From assembly GCA_030524555.1 (NCBI GenBank), contig JAUNGK010000001.1, forward strand, positions 22,147 through 86,146: a stretch of 64,000 bases of DNA. Reading direction: 5' to 3'. The notes under the pieces are model-generated. The model searched no databases. It saw only the letters and a list, made by a program, of their open reading frames with translations, and was not told the DNA's origin. A program made the translations under genes and the position numbers. Positions 11,209-19,283 of this stretch are shown here, one piece after another (position 1 is the stretch's first letter; each line of letters opens with the position of its first letter). Source of the stretch: Bacillota bacterium. Its GTDB lineage: Bacteria; Bacillota; Clostridia; Lachnospirales; Lachnospiraceae.

Positions 11209-11214
11209 TATAAT
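11209..11214 (+). promoter_or_regulatory. -10 element of the yjfB-like gene
   Basis: TATAAT 27 bp before the start codon on the plus strand; the -35 is weak and overlaps the inverted repeat at 11163-11196. Confidence 0.5.
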
Positions 11215-11240
11215 ATAAATTATCCGAAAGGAATGATCAA

Positions 11241-11429
11241 ATGAATATTCCCGAATTATCAACCGCTCTGGCCAATATGGATCTTGCCGGCAAGGCAGGC
11301 ATCGCTGTCCTTAATAAAGCATTGGAGAACTCGGAAAAGGCTGGTGAAAGCCTGATTAATATGATGGACCGCTCTATGGAGCTGACTGTCAATCCGGCGG
11401 TAGGCAGTAATTTTGACATGTATATCTAA
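11241..11429 (+). CDS. YjfB-like putative motility protein
   Basis: A 62-aa protein resembling the small YjfB family found in motile Firmicutes; molecular function unknown. Family-like features are the N-terminal LSTALANMD stretch, helical middle, and the C terminus with NPAVGSNFDMYI. RBS AAAGGAATG lies about 7 bases upstream of the ATG. It stands alone between minus-strand genes with its own promoter, and converges with the CPBP gene (4 bp between stops). No flagellar gene is in the window. Confidence 0.8.
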   Translation: MNIPELSTALANMDLAGKAGIAVLNKALENSEKAGESLINMMDRSMELTVNPAVGSNFDMYI

Positions 11430-11433
11430 CAGT

Positions 11434-12432
11434 TTACATTGCGCCGGCATTCCTTATTATCCAAGGCAAGACTACAGCAGAGAGAAATTGAAGCAAAACA
11501 CCCGTCATCGCAAGAACACAGAGGATAAGCGCAAGTATCAAAGGTAACGTAATGAGCTTATCCTTTTTCATTTTCCCTTTTTTGTCCACCCGCATTTCGG
11601 GTTTCCACTTCCGCTCCCTCCAGATTGCGGTCAGTGCGCCCTCTCTTCCCTCATGCTTTCCTATCCATGCAAGCACGGCAAATGCCATAGGCAGAAAAAC
11701 TGCCGTCAAAATTATGTATATCCCAATCATATACATCAAAAGCTCAGGCGTAACCTCTGCAGATTCGCTGAAAACTTCAGGATTGATCTTTAAGCTCATA
11801 TACATGGTAATACAGGAGCTTCCGTTAATCAAACCATGGTAAATGATGGATGACCACAAGCTTCCCGTAGCCTCCACAAGCAGCACTGCCATAATACCCA
11901 TCACCACAGCATAAGCTGCCTGATTAAAATTCATATGAAGAAGTGCAAAAAGCAGCGCAGAAAGCAGCATTGCCTTAAAGGCGCTTCCTGATCTTCTATA
12001 GGAGCGATAGAAAATCCCCCTGCATATCACCTCTTCAAACAAGGGCGCAACAATCACAAGAGAGAGAAACATCTCCCAAAAGGGCATATTGCTTACATCA
12101 TAGCTTTCCATCATGGCAACCGTTTCATTTTCCACCCATATCTGCGAAAATACATTCATAAGCGTAATAAGCGGCATAGACAAAAAGGTAAACAATCCCA
12201 CCATGAAAACAGAACCGATCTTCATTTTATGAAAGCCCAGGAAGCTAAACAGCTTTTCCCTTGAAGCTGCAACAAAAATCAATCCGGGAAGCACCACTGC
12301 CAGCTCTGTTATCAAATTACTCCCCACCAGGCTGTCAGCCACCGAGGGGAACAAAAACGCAGCCAAAATAGCCACCAAAAAACTGTTTATTATGCTAAAC
12401 AAGAAAACCCAGTTTGCTCTTCTCCCATTCAT
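11434..12432 (-). CDS. CPBP family intramembrane glutamic protease
   Basis: Polytopic membrane protein (about 8 hydrophobic segments) of the Rce1/CAAX-protease family. The catalytic signatures are visible: EEVICRG (ExxxR motif), LLHMNFNQAAYA (His box) and SSIIYHGLING (second His box). Substrate unknown; in bacteria these often serve bacteriocin immunity or membrane-protein processing. The start has GGAGG 7 bases upstream. It follows the CvfB-like gene by 11 bp, so it is probably last in thioesterase-cvfB-CPBP. Confidence 0.9.
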   Translation of the reverse strand: MNGRRANWVFLFSIINSFLVAILAAFLFPSVADSLVGSNLITELAVVLPGLIFVAASREKLFSFLGFHKMKIGSVFMVGLFTFLSMPLITLMNVFSQIWVENETVAMMESYDVSNMPFWEMFLSLVIVAPLFEEVICRGIFYRSYRRSGSAFKAMLLSALLFALLHMNFNQAAYAVVMGIMAVLLVEATGSLWSSIIYHGLINGSSCITMYMSLKINPEVFSESAEVTPELLMYMIGIYIILTAVFLPMAFAVLAWIGKHEGREGALTAIWRERKWKPEMRVDKKGKMKKDKLITLPLILALILCVLAMTGVLLQFLSAVVLPWIIRNAGAM

Positions 12433-12443
12433 TTCCGTTCCTC

Positions 12444-13301
12444 CTATACCCTTCTGATACCCTCCGGTTCAATTACAATAAGATGCTGCTTATATAAGCT
12501 GCCCACAGCACGCTTAAACTCATTTTTACTCATCCCGGTTCTTTCCCGTATCAGCTCCGGATCCGCTTTATCATTAAAGGGAAGCCTTCCTCCCCCTTCC
12601 TTTAGCATCTGCATAATTTTTTCCGCATCCCTGCCGGACTGGATATATGCCTTCTCCCGAAGACTCAAGGTCAGCTTGCCATCCTCCAAAACACCGGCAA
12701 CTCTTGCCTGTACCCTATCCCCTATCTGAATGCCCTGCATCGGCTCTTTGGCAGGGATCAGCCCGCTGTATCTGTTATCCACTGCCACAAAAGCACCAAA
12801 CCGTCCGCTGATTTCATAAACCAGTCCTTCCACCCTGTCATCCTTCCGATAAGGGCTGTCCGTCTCAAGATAAGGATAAATTTTCATGGTAGTGCACAGT
12901 CTTTTACTCTTATCTACATACAAAGCCACCAGACATTCATCACCGGGTTTTACCGTAGCTGTCTGTTCCTTAAAAGGGAGAAGCAGATCCTTTTCTAACT
13001 CCCACTCAAGAAATGCGCCAATTTTCCCTACCTCCTTCACCTTAAGCAGTGCCAGCTGTCCTACTTCCAGTGAAGTTTCCCTTCTAGTGGCAATCAGCCG
13101 ATCCTTAGAATCCCGATAAATATATACAGACAGGCAGTCCCCTATATTTGCATCATCAGGCACTTCCTTGGCAGGCAAAAGAACCTTTTGGGGTTCTTTA
13201 TCATTTCCACCTGCCGCCTCTTTTCCCTGATCTGACAAATACACACCGAACTCTACTTTTTTTACAATTTCTAAATTCTGTCTTTTGCCTAATTCTATCA
13301 C
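12444..13301 (-). CDS. S1 RNA-binding domain protein (CvfB-like)
   Basis: About 285 aa with the CvfB layout: several OB/S1-type domains in tandem (GAFLEWELEKDLLLPF, FGAFVAVDNRYSGLIPA) and a C-terminal winged helix (GMSKNEFKRAVGSLYK). Family members bind RNA and affect virulence-gene expression in staphylococci; the target here is unknown. I chose the GTG at 13301 because it sits directly after the stop of the thioesterase gene, with GGAGGG about 14 bases upstream; the longer frame would run into that gene. Confidence 0.88.
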   Translation of the reverse strand: MIELGKRQNLEIVKKVEFGVYLSDQGKEAAGGNDKEPQKVLLPAKEVPDDANIGDCLSVYIYRDSKDRLIATRRETSLEVGQLALLKVKEVGKIGAFLEWELEKDLLLPFKEQTATVKPGDECLVALYVDKSKRLCTTMKIYPYLETDSPYRKDDRVEGLVYEISGRFGAFVAVDNRYSGLIPAKEPMQGIQIGDRVQARVAGVLEDGKLTLSLREKAYIQSGRDAEKIMQMLKEGGGRLPFNDKADPELIRERTGMSKNEFKRAVGSLYKQHLIVIEPEGIRRV

Positions 13302-13302
13302 T

Positions 13303-14022
13303 TTATTTCTCTTTACCCTCCGCAAGCTCCACAACGCAGCACACATCACCCTGCCCATTATTTAAAGCAATCACATGCCTGCCTTCCTCAGTTCTGGCAA
13401 TATAAGGCGTAAGCGTTTCCCCAAGAAAAACCTGCTTTTTGTATTCTGCTCTAAGCTGAACGACCTTATAATTCTGCCCTAACGCATCCATTGCTATCCT
13501 TATAAACTGTCCGTTATTCACATGATGATTGGTATCTAAATGATGGTTTTTAATTTGAATAATTTCCCCTGTCGCACCGTTATCCGGAATCTTTATTTTT
13601 CGCGGGGCATATTCCATATCCAGCCTAGGCTCCAGCACATATCCTTTACGCATATTTTCATCAGGAATAGCAGGCTTTCCCGTATCTACATTTAAAAGTC
13701 CCCATATCGTGTTGGCATAAGCCAGCCTGTTTCCCGCTTCATCTGTCATTAGAAAATTTCTGTATCCTACAAAGCCTTTAAAATCATAGGGCAGAGTGCC
13801 GATGGTCACCCTTTCCCCCATGGCAGGATATCTCTCCACCACAATCTGCCAGGAGGACATCACCCACACAACATGGCGCTCTCTGCAATACTCCAGTCCC
13901 AGCCCAATATCCTCCGAATGAAACGTAGAACAATCCTGAAAATAATCCAGAAGAGATTGAAGCCGCAGCTTTCCATTCTCATCCGTTTCACTGTATCTGA
14001 TTCTGCTTTGATAAGTATACAT
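13303..14022 (-). CDS. Acyl-ACP thioesterase (FatA/FatB-like)
   Basis: 239-aa double hot-dog thioesterase that releases fatty acids from acyl carrier protein. The N-terminal hot dog begins with RYSETDENGKLRLQSLLDYFQD, and the second contains the catalytic region HLDTNHHVNNGQF (family pattern DxNxHVNN). The start at 14022 has AAGGGAAA upstream, and a TATAAT is visible about 30 bp before it. First of a three-gene unit with the CvfB-like and CPBP genes. Confidence 0.93.
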   Translation of the reverse strand: MYTYQSRIRYSETDENGKLRLQSLLDYFQDCSTFHSEDIGLGLEYCRERHVVWVMSSWQIVVERYPAMGERVTIGTLPYDFKGFVGYRNFLMTDEAGNRLAYANTIWGLLNVDTGKPAIPDENMRKGYVLEPRLDMEYAPRKIKIPDNGATGEIIQIKNHHLDTNHHVNNGQFIRIAMDALGQNYKVVQLRAEYKKQVFLGETLTPYIARTEEGRHVIALNNGQGDVCCVVELAEGKEK

Positions 14023-14119
14023 GAAATTTCCCTTTCCTTTGCACTAATAGTACTGATTATAGCATGAACTTTTACAAAGAAACAGTATCTTGTGTCAAAT
14101 AATTTAAGCCGTAACCAAA

Positions 14120-14198
14120 GTTCAGCCATGAAATAACGGCAAATGTTCATCAGTGCTTACACACAAATCGCATTGTGCTTATTATTTCATGGCTGAAC
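14120..14198. repeat. 17-bp perfect inverted repeat (palindromic element C)
   Basis: GTTCAGCCATGAAATAA (14120-14136) is exactly complementary to 14182-14198; the 45-base middle is unrelated to either neighbour gene. The terminal GTTCAG is similar to the ends of the larger palindromes at 15424 (GGTTCAG) and 18891 (GCTCAG). It may be a short member of that family, or the terminator of the secreted repeat-protein gene, although no T-tract follows. Confidence 0.75.
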
Positions 14199-14225
14199 CT
14201 TACAATCTTAAATGATGTTTATGTA

Positions 14226-15296
14226 TTAAGCTCCCGTAATGTTAATTGCATGCATATAGGCGTCGGAGCCTCTTGCACAGGTTACTGTAAGCTTCTTGCC
14301 GCTGACAAAAACCTTACAGTTGCTGACGCTCATTACCGCATCAAGCTTAAGCTCCATTTCTCCCTGAGGAGTCTTCAAATAAAGCACATTTTCATTGGAT
14401 TTGCTTCCCACGGTTCCTTCAACAGATGCAGGAGAAGATGTATCAATTGAGGCTGCAGCCGAACCATCCTTAACCCCCACAATACTTGCAGCATGCATAT
14501 AGGCATCGGAGCCCCGATATACATAAGCCGTCAACTTATTTCCGGGTGTTAAAACCATACCGCTTCTGGAATCCGTATTGCTGTCAATTACAATCTGCAT
14601 CATACCTTCTTTAGTGGATAAATACAGAAGATCCTCCTTGGTACTCTCACCCACCGTTCCCGTAACCGCTACGGTAGTAACATTTACAGCACTGGCCGGT
14701 GCCGGTGTAAGTCCTGATGTAGAAGCCCCTGATGCTGTAGTTACCGCTGCCGCATCCGAAATACTGATGGCATGCATATAGGCATCGGAACCTCTTGCAC
14801 AGGTTATGCTGTAAGACTTGTCCACTACGAGAACAGAGCATTCGCTGATATTGGTAGTTGCATCAAGCTTAATCTGCATCTCTCCCTGAGGCGTATTAAA
14901 ATATAAAATATCATCCTTGGTCTTTTCACCGATTGTTCCTGTTACAACGGCTGTTGTTGATGAGTCAATGCTGACTCCGGGTGTCTGGGTCTCGCTGGTT
15001 ATTTTAACTGCGTGGAGATACTCATCAGAACCATGTTTGACAGAAACACTGACTTCATTTCCCGGAAGCAATATTTTGCAGGCACTGGTATCCGTTCCGT
15101 CATCCAGCTTTATTTCCATCCTGCCTTCCTTGGTGGAAAGCTGCATAATCTCCGCCGTTGTTCCCGATGCAATAGTTCCTGTTACCGTTATTATCTTTTC
15201 CTCTGCCCGTGCCTCAAGCCGATTTCCCAAAAAAATCATCATTCCAAGCACAAGACAGATTGCCATACCTGTTTTTGCAATCCTATGCCTTTTCAT
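14226..15296 (-). CDS. Secreted protein with four tandem beta-type repeats, unknown function
   Basis: I do not recognise a named family. About 356 aa: signal peptide (about 1-31, ending near EARAEE), then four copies of a unit of about 60 residues, each starting with (V)TGTI or EGTV, containing LxLSTKEGxMxIKLD or a close variant, and ending with GSDAYMHAxxI. They are joined by Ser/Thr/Ala-rich linkers of 15-30 residues. The repetition is also clear in DNA: the complement of GSDAYMHA recurs near 14250, 14490 and 14770. The start at 15296 has GGAGG 7 bases upstream. Probably cell-surface or secreted; no sorting signal or TM at the C terminus. Confidence 0.85.
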   Translation of the reverse strand: MKRHRIAKTGMAICLVLGMMIFLGNRLEARAEEKIITVTGTIASGTTAEIMQLSTKEGRMEIKLDDGTDTSACKILLPGNEVSVSVKHGSDEYLHAVKITSETQTPGVSIDSSTTAVVTGTIGEKTKDDILYFNTPQGEMQIKLDATTNISECSVLVVDKSYSITCARGSDAYMHAISISDAAAVTTASGASTSGLTPAPASAVNVTTVAVTGTVGESTKEDLLYLSTKEGMMQIVIDSNTDSRSGMVLTPGNKLTAYVYRGSDAYMHAASIVGVKDGSAAASIDTSSPASVEGTVGSKSNENVLYLKTPQGEMELKLDAVMSVSNCKVFVSGKKLTVTCARGSDAYMHAINITGA

Positions 15297-15423
15297 AACC
15301 ACGCCTCCATTAAATATCATAAACGTCATAAGTAATTTACCATAATATGTTTATTATGTAAACTCATCATACAATATTTAATTCAGAAAAGCAACATCTA
15401 TCCTAATATTTAATTTGTCTAAT

Positions 15424-15546
15424 GTAACGGTTCAGTCTTCCTGCGCCGTCCAGGGTAAGCAACTGCTTCTTTGATAGCAGCTATGACAGCTTTTATCAAA
15501 GAAGCAGTTGCCTATCCTGGACGGCGCAGAAAAACTGAACTGTTAC
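15424..15546. repeat. 123-bp near-perfect palindrome (element A)
   Basis: A 53-nt arm (15424-15476) pairs with 15494-15546 with five mismatches, around a 17-base centre. It contains CTGCGCCGTCC, AACTGCTTCTTTGATA and GCTATGACAGCT, which recur in the larger palindrome at 18891-19276. It lies between the secreted repeat-protein gene and tRNA-Gln and encodes no protein. Confidence 0.9.
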
Positions 15547-15565
15547 TTTCAGCATATTTAAACAC

Positions 15566-15596
15566 ATAAAAAGCCATGAGCATTAACTCATGGCTT
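15566..15596 (-). terminator. Terminator after tRNA-Gln
   Basis: On the minus strand AAGCCATGAG (15587-15596) pairs with CTCATGGCTT (15571-15580), followed by TTTATG, immediately downstream of the tRNA. Confidence 0.8.
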
Positions 15597-15602
15597 CTCA
15601 AG

Positions 15603-15674
15603 CAGGGCTACAAGGATTCGAACCTTGAAATGACGGAGTCAGAGTCCGTTGCCTTACCGTTTGGCGATAGCCCT
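15603..15674 (-). tRNA. tRNA-Gln (anticodon CTG)
   Basis: A 72-nt cloverleaf: acceptor AGGGCTA/TAGCCCT, D-arm, anticodon stem ACGGA/TCCGT with loop CTCTGAC (anticodon CTG, reading CAG), T-arm with GGTTCGAATCC, discriminator G. CCA is not encoded. A consensus promoter and a terminator flank it, so it is a single-gene transcript. Confidence 0.97.
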
Positions 15675-15692
15675 TTACTGATCACTTTTGGT

Positions 15693-15721
15693 ATTATACA
15701 TGAATATATCCTGTTTGACAA
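15693..15721 (-). promoter_or_regulatory. Consensus promoter of tRNA-Gln
   Basis: Minus strand TTGTCA (15716-15721), 17-bp spacer, TATAAT (15693-15698), about 20 bp before the mature tRNA end. Confidence 0.82.
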
Positions 15722-15880
15722 GTAAATTTTAAAAATTTTTTCAGAAAAATTGTTACTTTTTTATCATGCTGTTTTTTTTTAAATACTTATATATTTTCAT
15801 CAAAAAAACTGTTTTCAATTCAACCAAAATTTGTTATCTTGAAACTGAAAAGCATGATATATGTAGTTCAGGAGGGTAAT

Positions 15881-16552
15881 ATGAGGTATTTTTTTAATGG
15901 CAAAATCGAAAAACAGAATGATATTTACTGCATTCGTGTTCCTTTCAATGTCTGGGAGGTTTGCAAGCTGAGAGATATTATTAAAGCAGACCTTGTTTTG
16001 GATAACAAAATTATTGAATGCGAGCTTCTTCCTGAGGATAAGGGCAACTACAAAATTCATTTGGATGATGAGGCGGTTTCCCATATCAATATTGATCAGG
16101 AGCACAAGATCCTTCTTCACATTAACGGCAGTATTATTCAAATGAATCAAAACAGTCCCTATGACTTTAACCATCCGATTCGCAAGATCGATCATATTGA
16201 TGTGATTATCCAGCCTGAGGACGGATTATGCGGACAAACCTGTGTTGCTATGCTGGCGGGAGTTACCATTGCAGAGGTAATCAGCGTTATGGACTGTCGT
16301 GAATGGCAGGCAACGATGGGACGCGTCATATCCGCTCTCAACTATTACGGTATTGACCATAGTGATGTAATTGTATATACGGAAGGACAGGAAGCTACAC
16401 TTCCCAAGTGCTGTATTCTGATGGAAAAGATGGGTCTCTACTGTCACTATCTGGTTCACTATGACGGTAAATTCTATGACTCCAATCTGGGTGTCATAAA
16501 TGAGTATGATATGAGTAAGCTTTTGGGATATCTGGAAGTGAAGGTTGATTAA
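15881..16552 (+). CDS. DUF1905-like domain fused to a C39-like cysteine peptidase domain
   Basis: 223 aa, cytosolic (no signal or TM). Residues 1-85 resemble DUF1905, a small beta-barrel (MRYFFNGKIEK, PFNVWEV, CELLPEDKGNYKIHL). Residues 108-215 resemble a papain-like C39 peptidase: Q111 and C117 with the family spacing of six (QPEDGLCGQTC), then H189 and D200 (HYLVHYDGKFYDSN). The residue match suggests an active thiol protease or a peptidase-like hydrolase, but no ABC exporter is fused or adjacent, unlike bacteriocin C39 enzymes. The ATG at 15881 has AGGAGGG 6 bases upstream; an earlier in-frame ATG lacks one. Single gene followed by a terminator. Confidence 0.72.
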   Translation: MRYFFNGKIEKQNDIYCIRVPFNVWEVCKLRDIIKADLVLDNKIIECELLPEDKGNYKIHLDDEAVSHINIDQEHKILLHINGSIIQMNQNSPYDFNHPIRKIDHIDVIIQPEDGLCGQTCVAMLAGVTIAEVISVMDCREWQATMGRVISALNYYGIDHSDVIVYTEGQEATLPKCCILMEKMGLYCHYLVHYDGKFYDSNLGVINEYDMSKLLGYLEVKVD

Positions 16553-16590
16553 CAGCTTCTTTCTTCTGCTGTCCTTGCACTTTGCAAATA

Positions 16591-16625
16591 AGAGCGCCCT
16601 GCATACATGCATGGCGCTCTTTCTA
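16591..16625 (+). terminator. Terminator after the DUF1905-C39 gene
   Basis: AGAGCGCC (16591-16598) pairs with GGCGCTCT (16613-16620), with an inner TGCAT/ATGCA pairing, followed by TTCTATTTC. It may also stop minus-strand glnN transcripts. Confidence 0.75.
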
Positions 16626-16655
16626 TTTCAACAAGGAGGTTAACAACTTATTATG

Positions 16656-18767
16656 TTATACTTCAAAAATAAGATCTCCGTAAGTAGGTACCGGCCATAC
16701 CTTCTTATCTACCAGCATTTCCGCTTCATCAACAGGTGTCCGCAGCTCATCCATTGCTGTCTTTACCACATCCTTATAGTAGAATGCCTGCTCTTTTACA
16801 TCTTCCATTGCACTGGCCTTTGCTTCCACCTCTTCCAGCTTTACAAGAGCTGCCTTCATAGCGGCAAGCTTCTGTGTTACCTCTTTTAACAGCTCGGCGC
16901 TGACAGAAGCATCTGCTCCTGCTTCCTTCACAGCCAAAACCGTATCTGCAAGAGATTTGCTGTACTTAACCACAGCAGGAATAAACTGCTTGGATGCCAT
17001 ATCGATCATGGTCAGCGCTTCTATATTAATGCTCTTTGCATAGGTTTCATAAAGAACCTCTTCACGTGATTCCAACTCTGCCCTGGTAAAGATGCCGAAC
17101 TTTTCAAACAGCTTAACGGATTTTTCCGTTGTCAGCGTATCAACTGCCTCTACCATAGACTTAATGTTGGGAAGTCCTCTTCTTTCAGCCTCGGCTACCC
17201 ACTCATCGGAATATCCGTTTCCGTTAAAGATAATTCTCTGATGCTCACTCAAATATTCCTTAATCAGATCATGAACAGCCATATCAAAGTCATCTGCTTT
17301 CTCCAGAATATCCGCAGCTTCACAGAAAGCCTCTGCAACAATGGCATTCAATGTGGTGTTCGGGCTTGCAATTGAATCAGAAGAGCCTACCATACGGAAT
17401 TCAAATTTATTACCTGTAAAGGCAAATGGTGACGTTCTGTTTCTGTCGGTAGCATCCTTCTCAAAGTCAGGAAGTGTGGATACACCTGTAGCAAGCTTGC
17501 CGCCCTGGAGCACATGATCTGCTTCACCGGTTTCAACCAGCTGCTTTACCACATCCTCAAGCTGTTCGCCAAGGAAGATGGAAATAATAGCCGGAGGTGC
17601 CTCATTGGCTCCGAGCCTGTGATCATTTCCCACATCAGATGCACTCTGACGAAGCAGGTCAGCGTGGATATCAACAGCCTTAATAATGCAGGCTAAAACC
17701 AGCAGGAACTGAATATTTTCATTGGGTGTATCTCCCGGATCAAGAAGGTTCACACCGTTATCCGTAGTCAGTGACCAGTTATTATGCTTACCGGAACCAT
17801 TGACACCTGCAAAAGGCTTTTCATGAAGAAGACAGGTCAGCCCATGACGTCCTGCTACCTTCTTCATGGTTTCCATAACCAACTGATTGTGATCTACCGC
17901 AATATTGGCTGTCTCATAGATAGGTGCCAGCTCATGCTGTGCCGGTGCAACCTCATTGTGCTGCGTCTTAGCAGTAACGCCCAGCTTCCACAGCTCAATA
18001 TTAAGATCCTTCATATATGCGCCGATCCTCTCACGGATGGTTCCGAAATAGTGATCCTCCATCTCCTGCCCCTTAGGTGCCGGTGCTCCAAACAGGGTGC
18101 GTCCTGCAAAGATAAGGTCGGGTCTCTTCAAGTATTTCTCTCTGTCTACCAGAAAGTACTCCTGCTCCGGTCCTACGCTTGCAACTACCTTGGTAGCCTC
18201 TGTATTACCAAATAAACGTACGATACGGACTGCCTGCTCACTTACCGCTTCCATAGAACGAAGCAGTGGCGTCTTTTTGTCAAGGGCTTCACCCTTATAG
18301 GAGCAGAATGCTGTAGGAACGCAAAGAATTACGCCGGTAGCATCCTCCTTCAAAAATGCAGGAGAAGTAATATCCCATGCCGTATATCCTCTGGCTTCAA
18401 AGGTTGCACGAAGGCCTCCGGAAGGGAAGGAAGATGCATCAGGTTCACCCTTGATCAATTCCTTTCCCGAGAAATCCATAATCATTTTTCCATTTTCATC
18501 AGGATGGGAAACAAAGGAATCATGCTTTTCTGCGGTAATCCCTGTAAGCGGCTGAAACCAATGGGTGTAATGGGTTGCACCGTTTTCAACAGCCCAGTCC
18601 TTCATCGCTTTAGCTACCACATCTGCTGCCGCAAGTGATAACTCTCCGCCCTGATCAATTACTTTAACAACTTCCTTGTACACATTTTTAGGCAGACGCT
18701 CCTTCATTGTTGCCCTGGTAAACACCTTACTGCCAAAAAGCTCTTCAATATTTACTACTTCACTCAT
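16656..18767 (-). CDS. glnN: Glutamine synthetase type III, copy 1
   Basis: ATP-dependent ligation of ammonia to glutamate, dodecameric in this class. 703 aa, the long GSIII form. It carries the N-terminal ELFGSKVFT stretch, [18 protein letters not shown], glutamate/metal motifs ([26 protein letters not shown]), the nucleotide-loop [12 protein letters not shown] and [20 protein letters not shown]. Start: ATG with AGGAGG 8 bases upstream. Unlike copy 2 it has its own promoter and a leader hairpin with a T-tract (18786-18863). Very similar along its length to the gene at 19284, so a tandem duplication with divergence concentrated in the C-terminal 100 residues. Confidence 0.97.
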   Translation of the reverse strand: MSEVVNIEELFGSKVFTRATMKERLPKNVYKEVVKVIDQGGELSLAAADVVAKAMKDWAVENGATHYTHWFQPLTGITAEKHDSFVSHPDENGKMIMDFSGKELIKGEPDASSFPSGGLRATFEARGYTAWDITSPAFLKEDATGVILCVPTAFCSYKGEALDKKTPLLRSMEAVSEQAVRIVRLFGNTEATKVVASVGPEQEYFLVDREKYLKRPDLIFAGRTLFGAPAPKGQEMEDHYFGTIRERIGAYMKDLNIELWKLGVTAKTQHNEVAPAQHELAPIYETANIAVDHNQLVMETMKKVAGRHGLTCLLHEKPFAGVNGSGKHNNWSLTTDNGVNLLDPGDTPNENIQFLLVLACIIKAVDIHADLLRQSASDVGNDHRLGANEAPPAIISIFLGEQLEDVVKQLVETGEADHVLQGGKLATGVSTLPDFEKDATDRNRTSPFAFTGNKFEFRMVGSSDSIASPNTTLNAIVAEAFCEAADILEKADDFDMAVHDLIKEYLSEHQRIIFNGNGYSDEWVAEAERRGLPNIKSMVEAVDTLTTEKSVKLFEKFGIFTRAELESREEVLYETYAKSINIEALTMIDMASKQFIPAVVKYSKSLADTVLAVKEAGADASVSAELLKEVTQKLAAMKAALVKLEEVEAKASAMEDVKEQAFYYKDVVKTAMDELRTPVDEAEMLVDKKVWPVPTYGDLIFEV

Positions 18768-18785
18768 ACTCTCTTCCTCCTAAAC

Positions 18786-18820
18786 TAAAAAAAGGCGTTG
18801 CACATCTGTGCAAACGCCTT
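18786..18820 (-). terminator. Terminator-like hairpin in the glnN copy 1 leader
   Basis: Minus strand AAGGCGTTTGCACA (18807-18820) pairs with TGTGCAACGCCTT (18792-18804) with one bulge, followed by seven T. It lies between the promoter and the AGGAGG of glnN copy 1, so it is either an attenuator or an upstream transcript end. Confidence 0.75.
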
Positions 18821-18834
18821 CGTTTGTTTCGCTT

Positions 18835-18863
18835 ATATTACAACAAAAAATTTGAAAATGCAA
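18835..18863 (-). promoter_or_regulatory. Promoter of glnN copy 1
   Basis: Minus strand TTGCAT (18858-18863), 17-bp spacer, TAATAT (18835-18840). The predicted transcript start is within about 10 bases of the hairpin at 18786-18820. Confidence 0.65.
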
Positions 18864-18890
18864 GCCCCAAATAAAAATTTATTAAAAATT

Positions 18891-19276
18891 TTGCATAAGC
18901 TCAGCCTTCACGCGCCGCCTCGAATACGGGACTGCTTCTTTGATAACGGCTTAGGACAGTCTTTCGTCAGATTTAAGAGAAACAGCCGGCACAATAATAC
19001 TGCTGCCCGATAGGCTTGTCTGAAAATTCAATCACAGATAAAAGCACTTGATCCTATAAGAAATTTTGGAAAAATCTAAAACGGATTTCTTGATTTTTCA
19101 CAAAATTTCTTCTAAGGCTCAGCGTACTTTTATCTGTGATTGAATTTGAGTTTGCCGACAGGGCAGCTAATAGGTATTTGGGCCGGCTTGTTTCCTTAAA
19201 TCTCGAAAGCTGTCATAGCCGTGTCAAAGAAGCAGTCCCGTATTCGAGGCGGCGCATGAAAGCTGAGCTTATGCAA
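18891..19276. repeat. 386-bp nested palindrome between the glnN genes (element B)
   Basis: The outer arms match for about 50 nt with two mismatches (18891 onward against 19276 backward: TTGCATAAGCTCAGC, GCGCCGCCTCGAATACGGGA, CTGCTTCTTTGA). A degenerate arm follows (GATTTAAG, CAGCCGGC), then an exact 21-nt arm (19024-19044 with 19127-19147), and an apical AT-rich hairpin (AGAAATTTTG). It has no ORF. It begins 8 bp after the stop of glnN copy 2. It shares its core motifs with element A. Confidence 0.92.
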
Positions 19277-19283
19277 GGCATTT

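Noticed and set aside
14226-15296. CRISPR-like spaced DNA repeats near 14250, 14490 and 14770
   Set aside because: The spacing matches protein repeat units in an open frame, and the intervals are about 250 bp.
18786-18820. ANTAR-type antiterminator hairpin in the glnN leader
   Set aside because: The loop is four bases, not the hexaloop with A1 and G4, and no second hairpin precedes it.
18891-19276. Insertion sequence
   Set aside because: No transposase or open frame fits inside; arms fold completely on each other.
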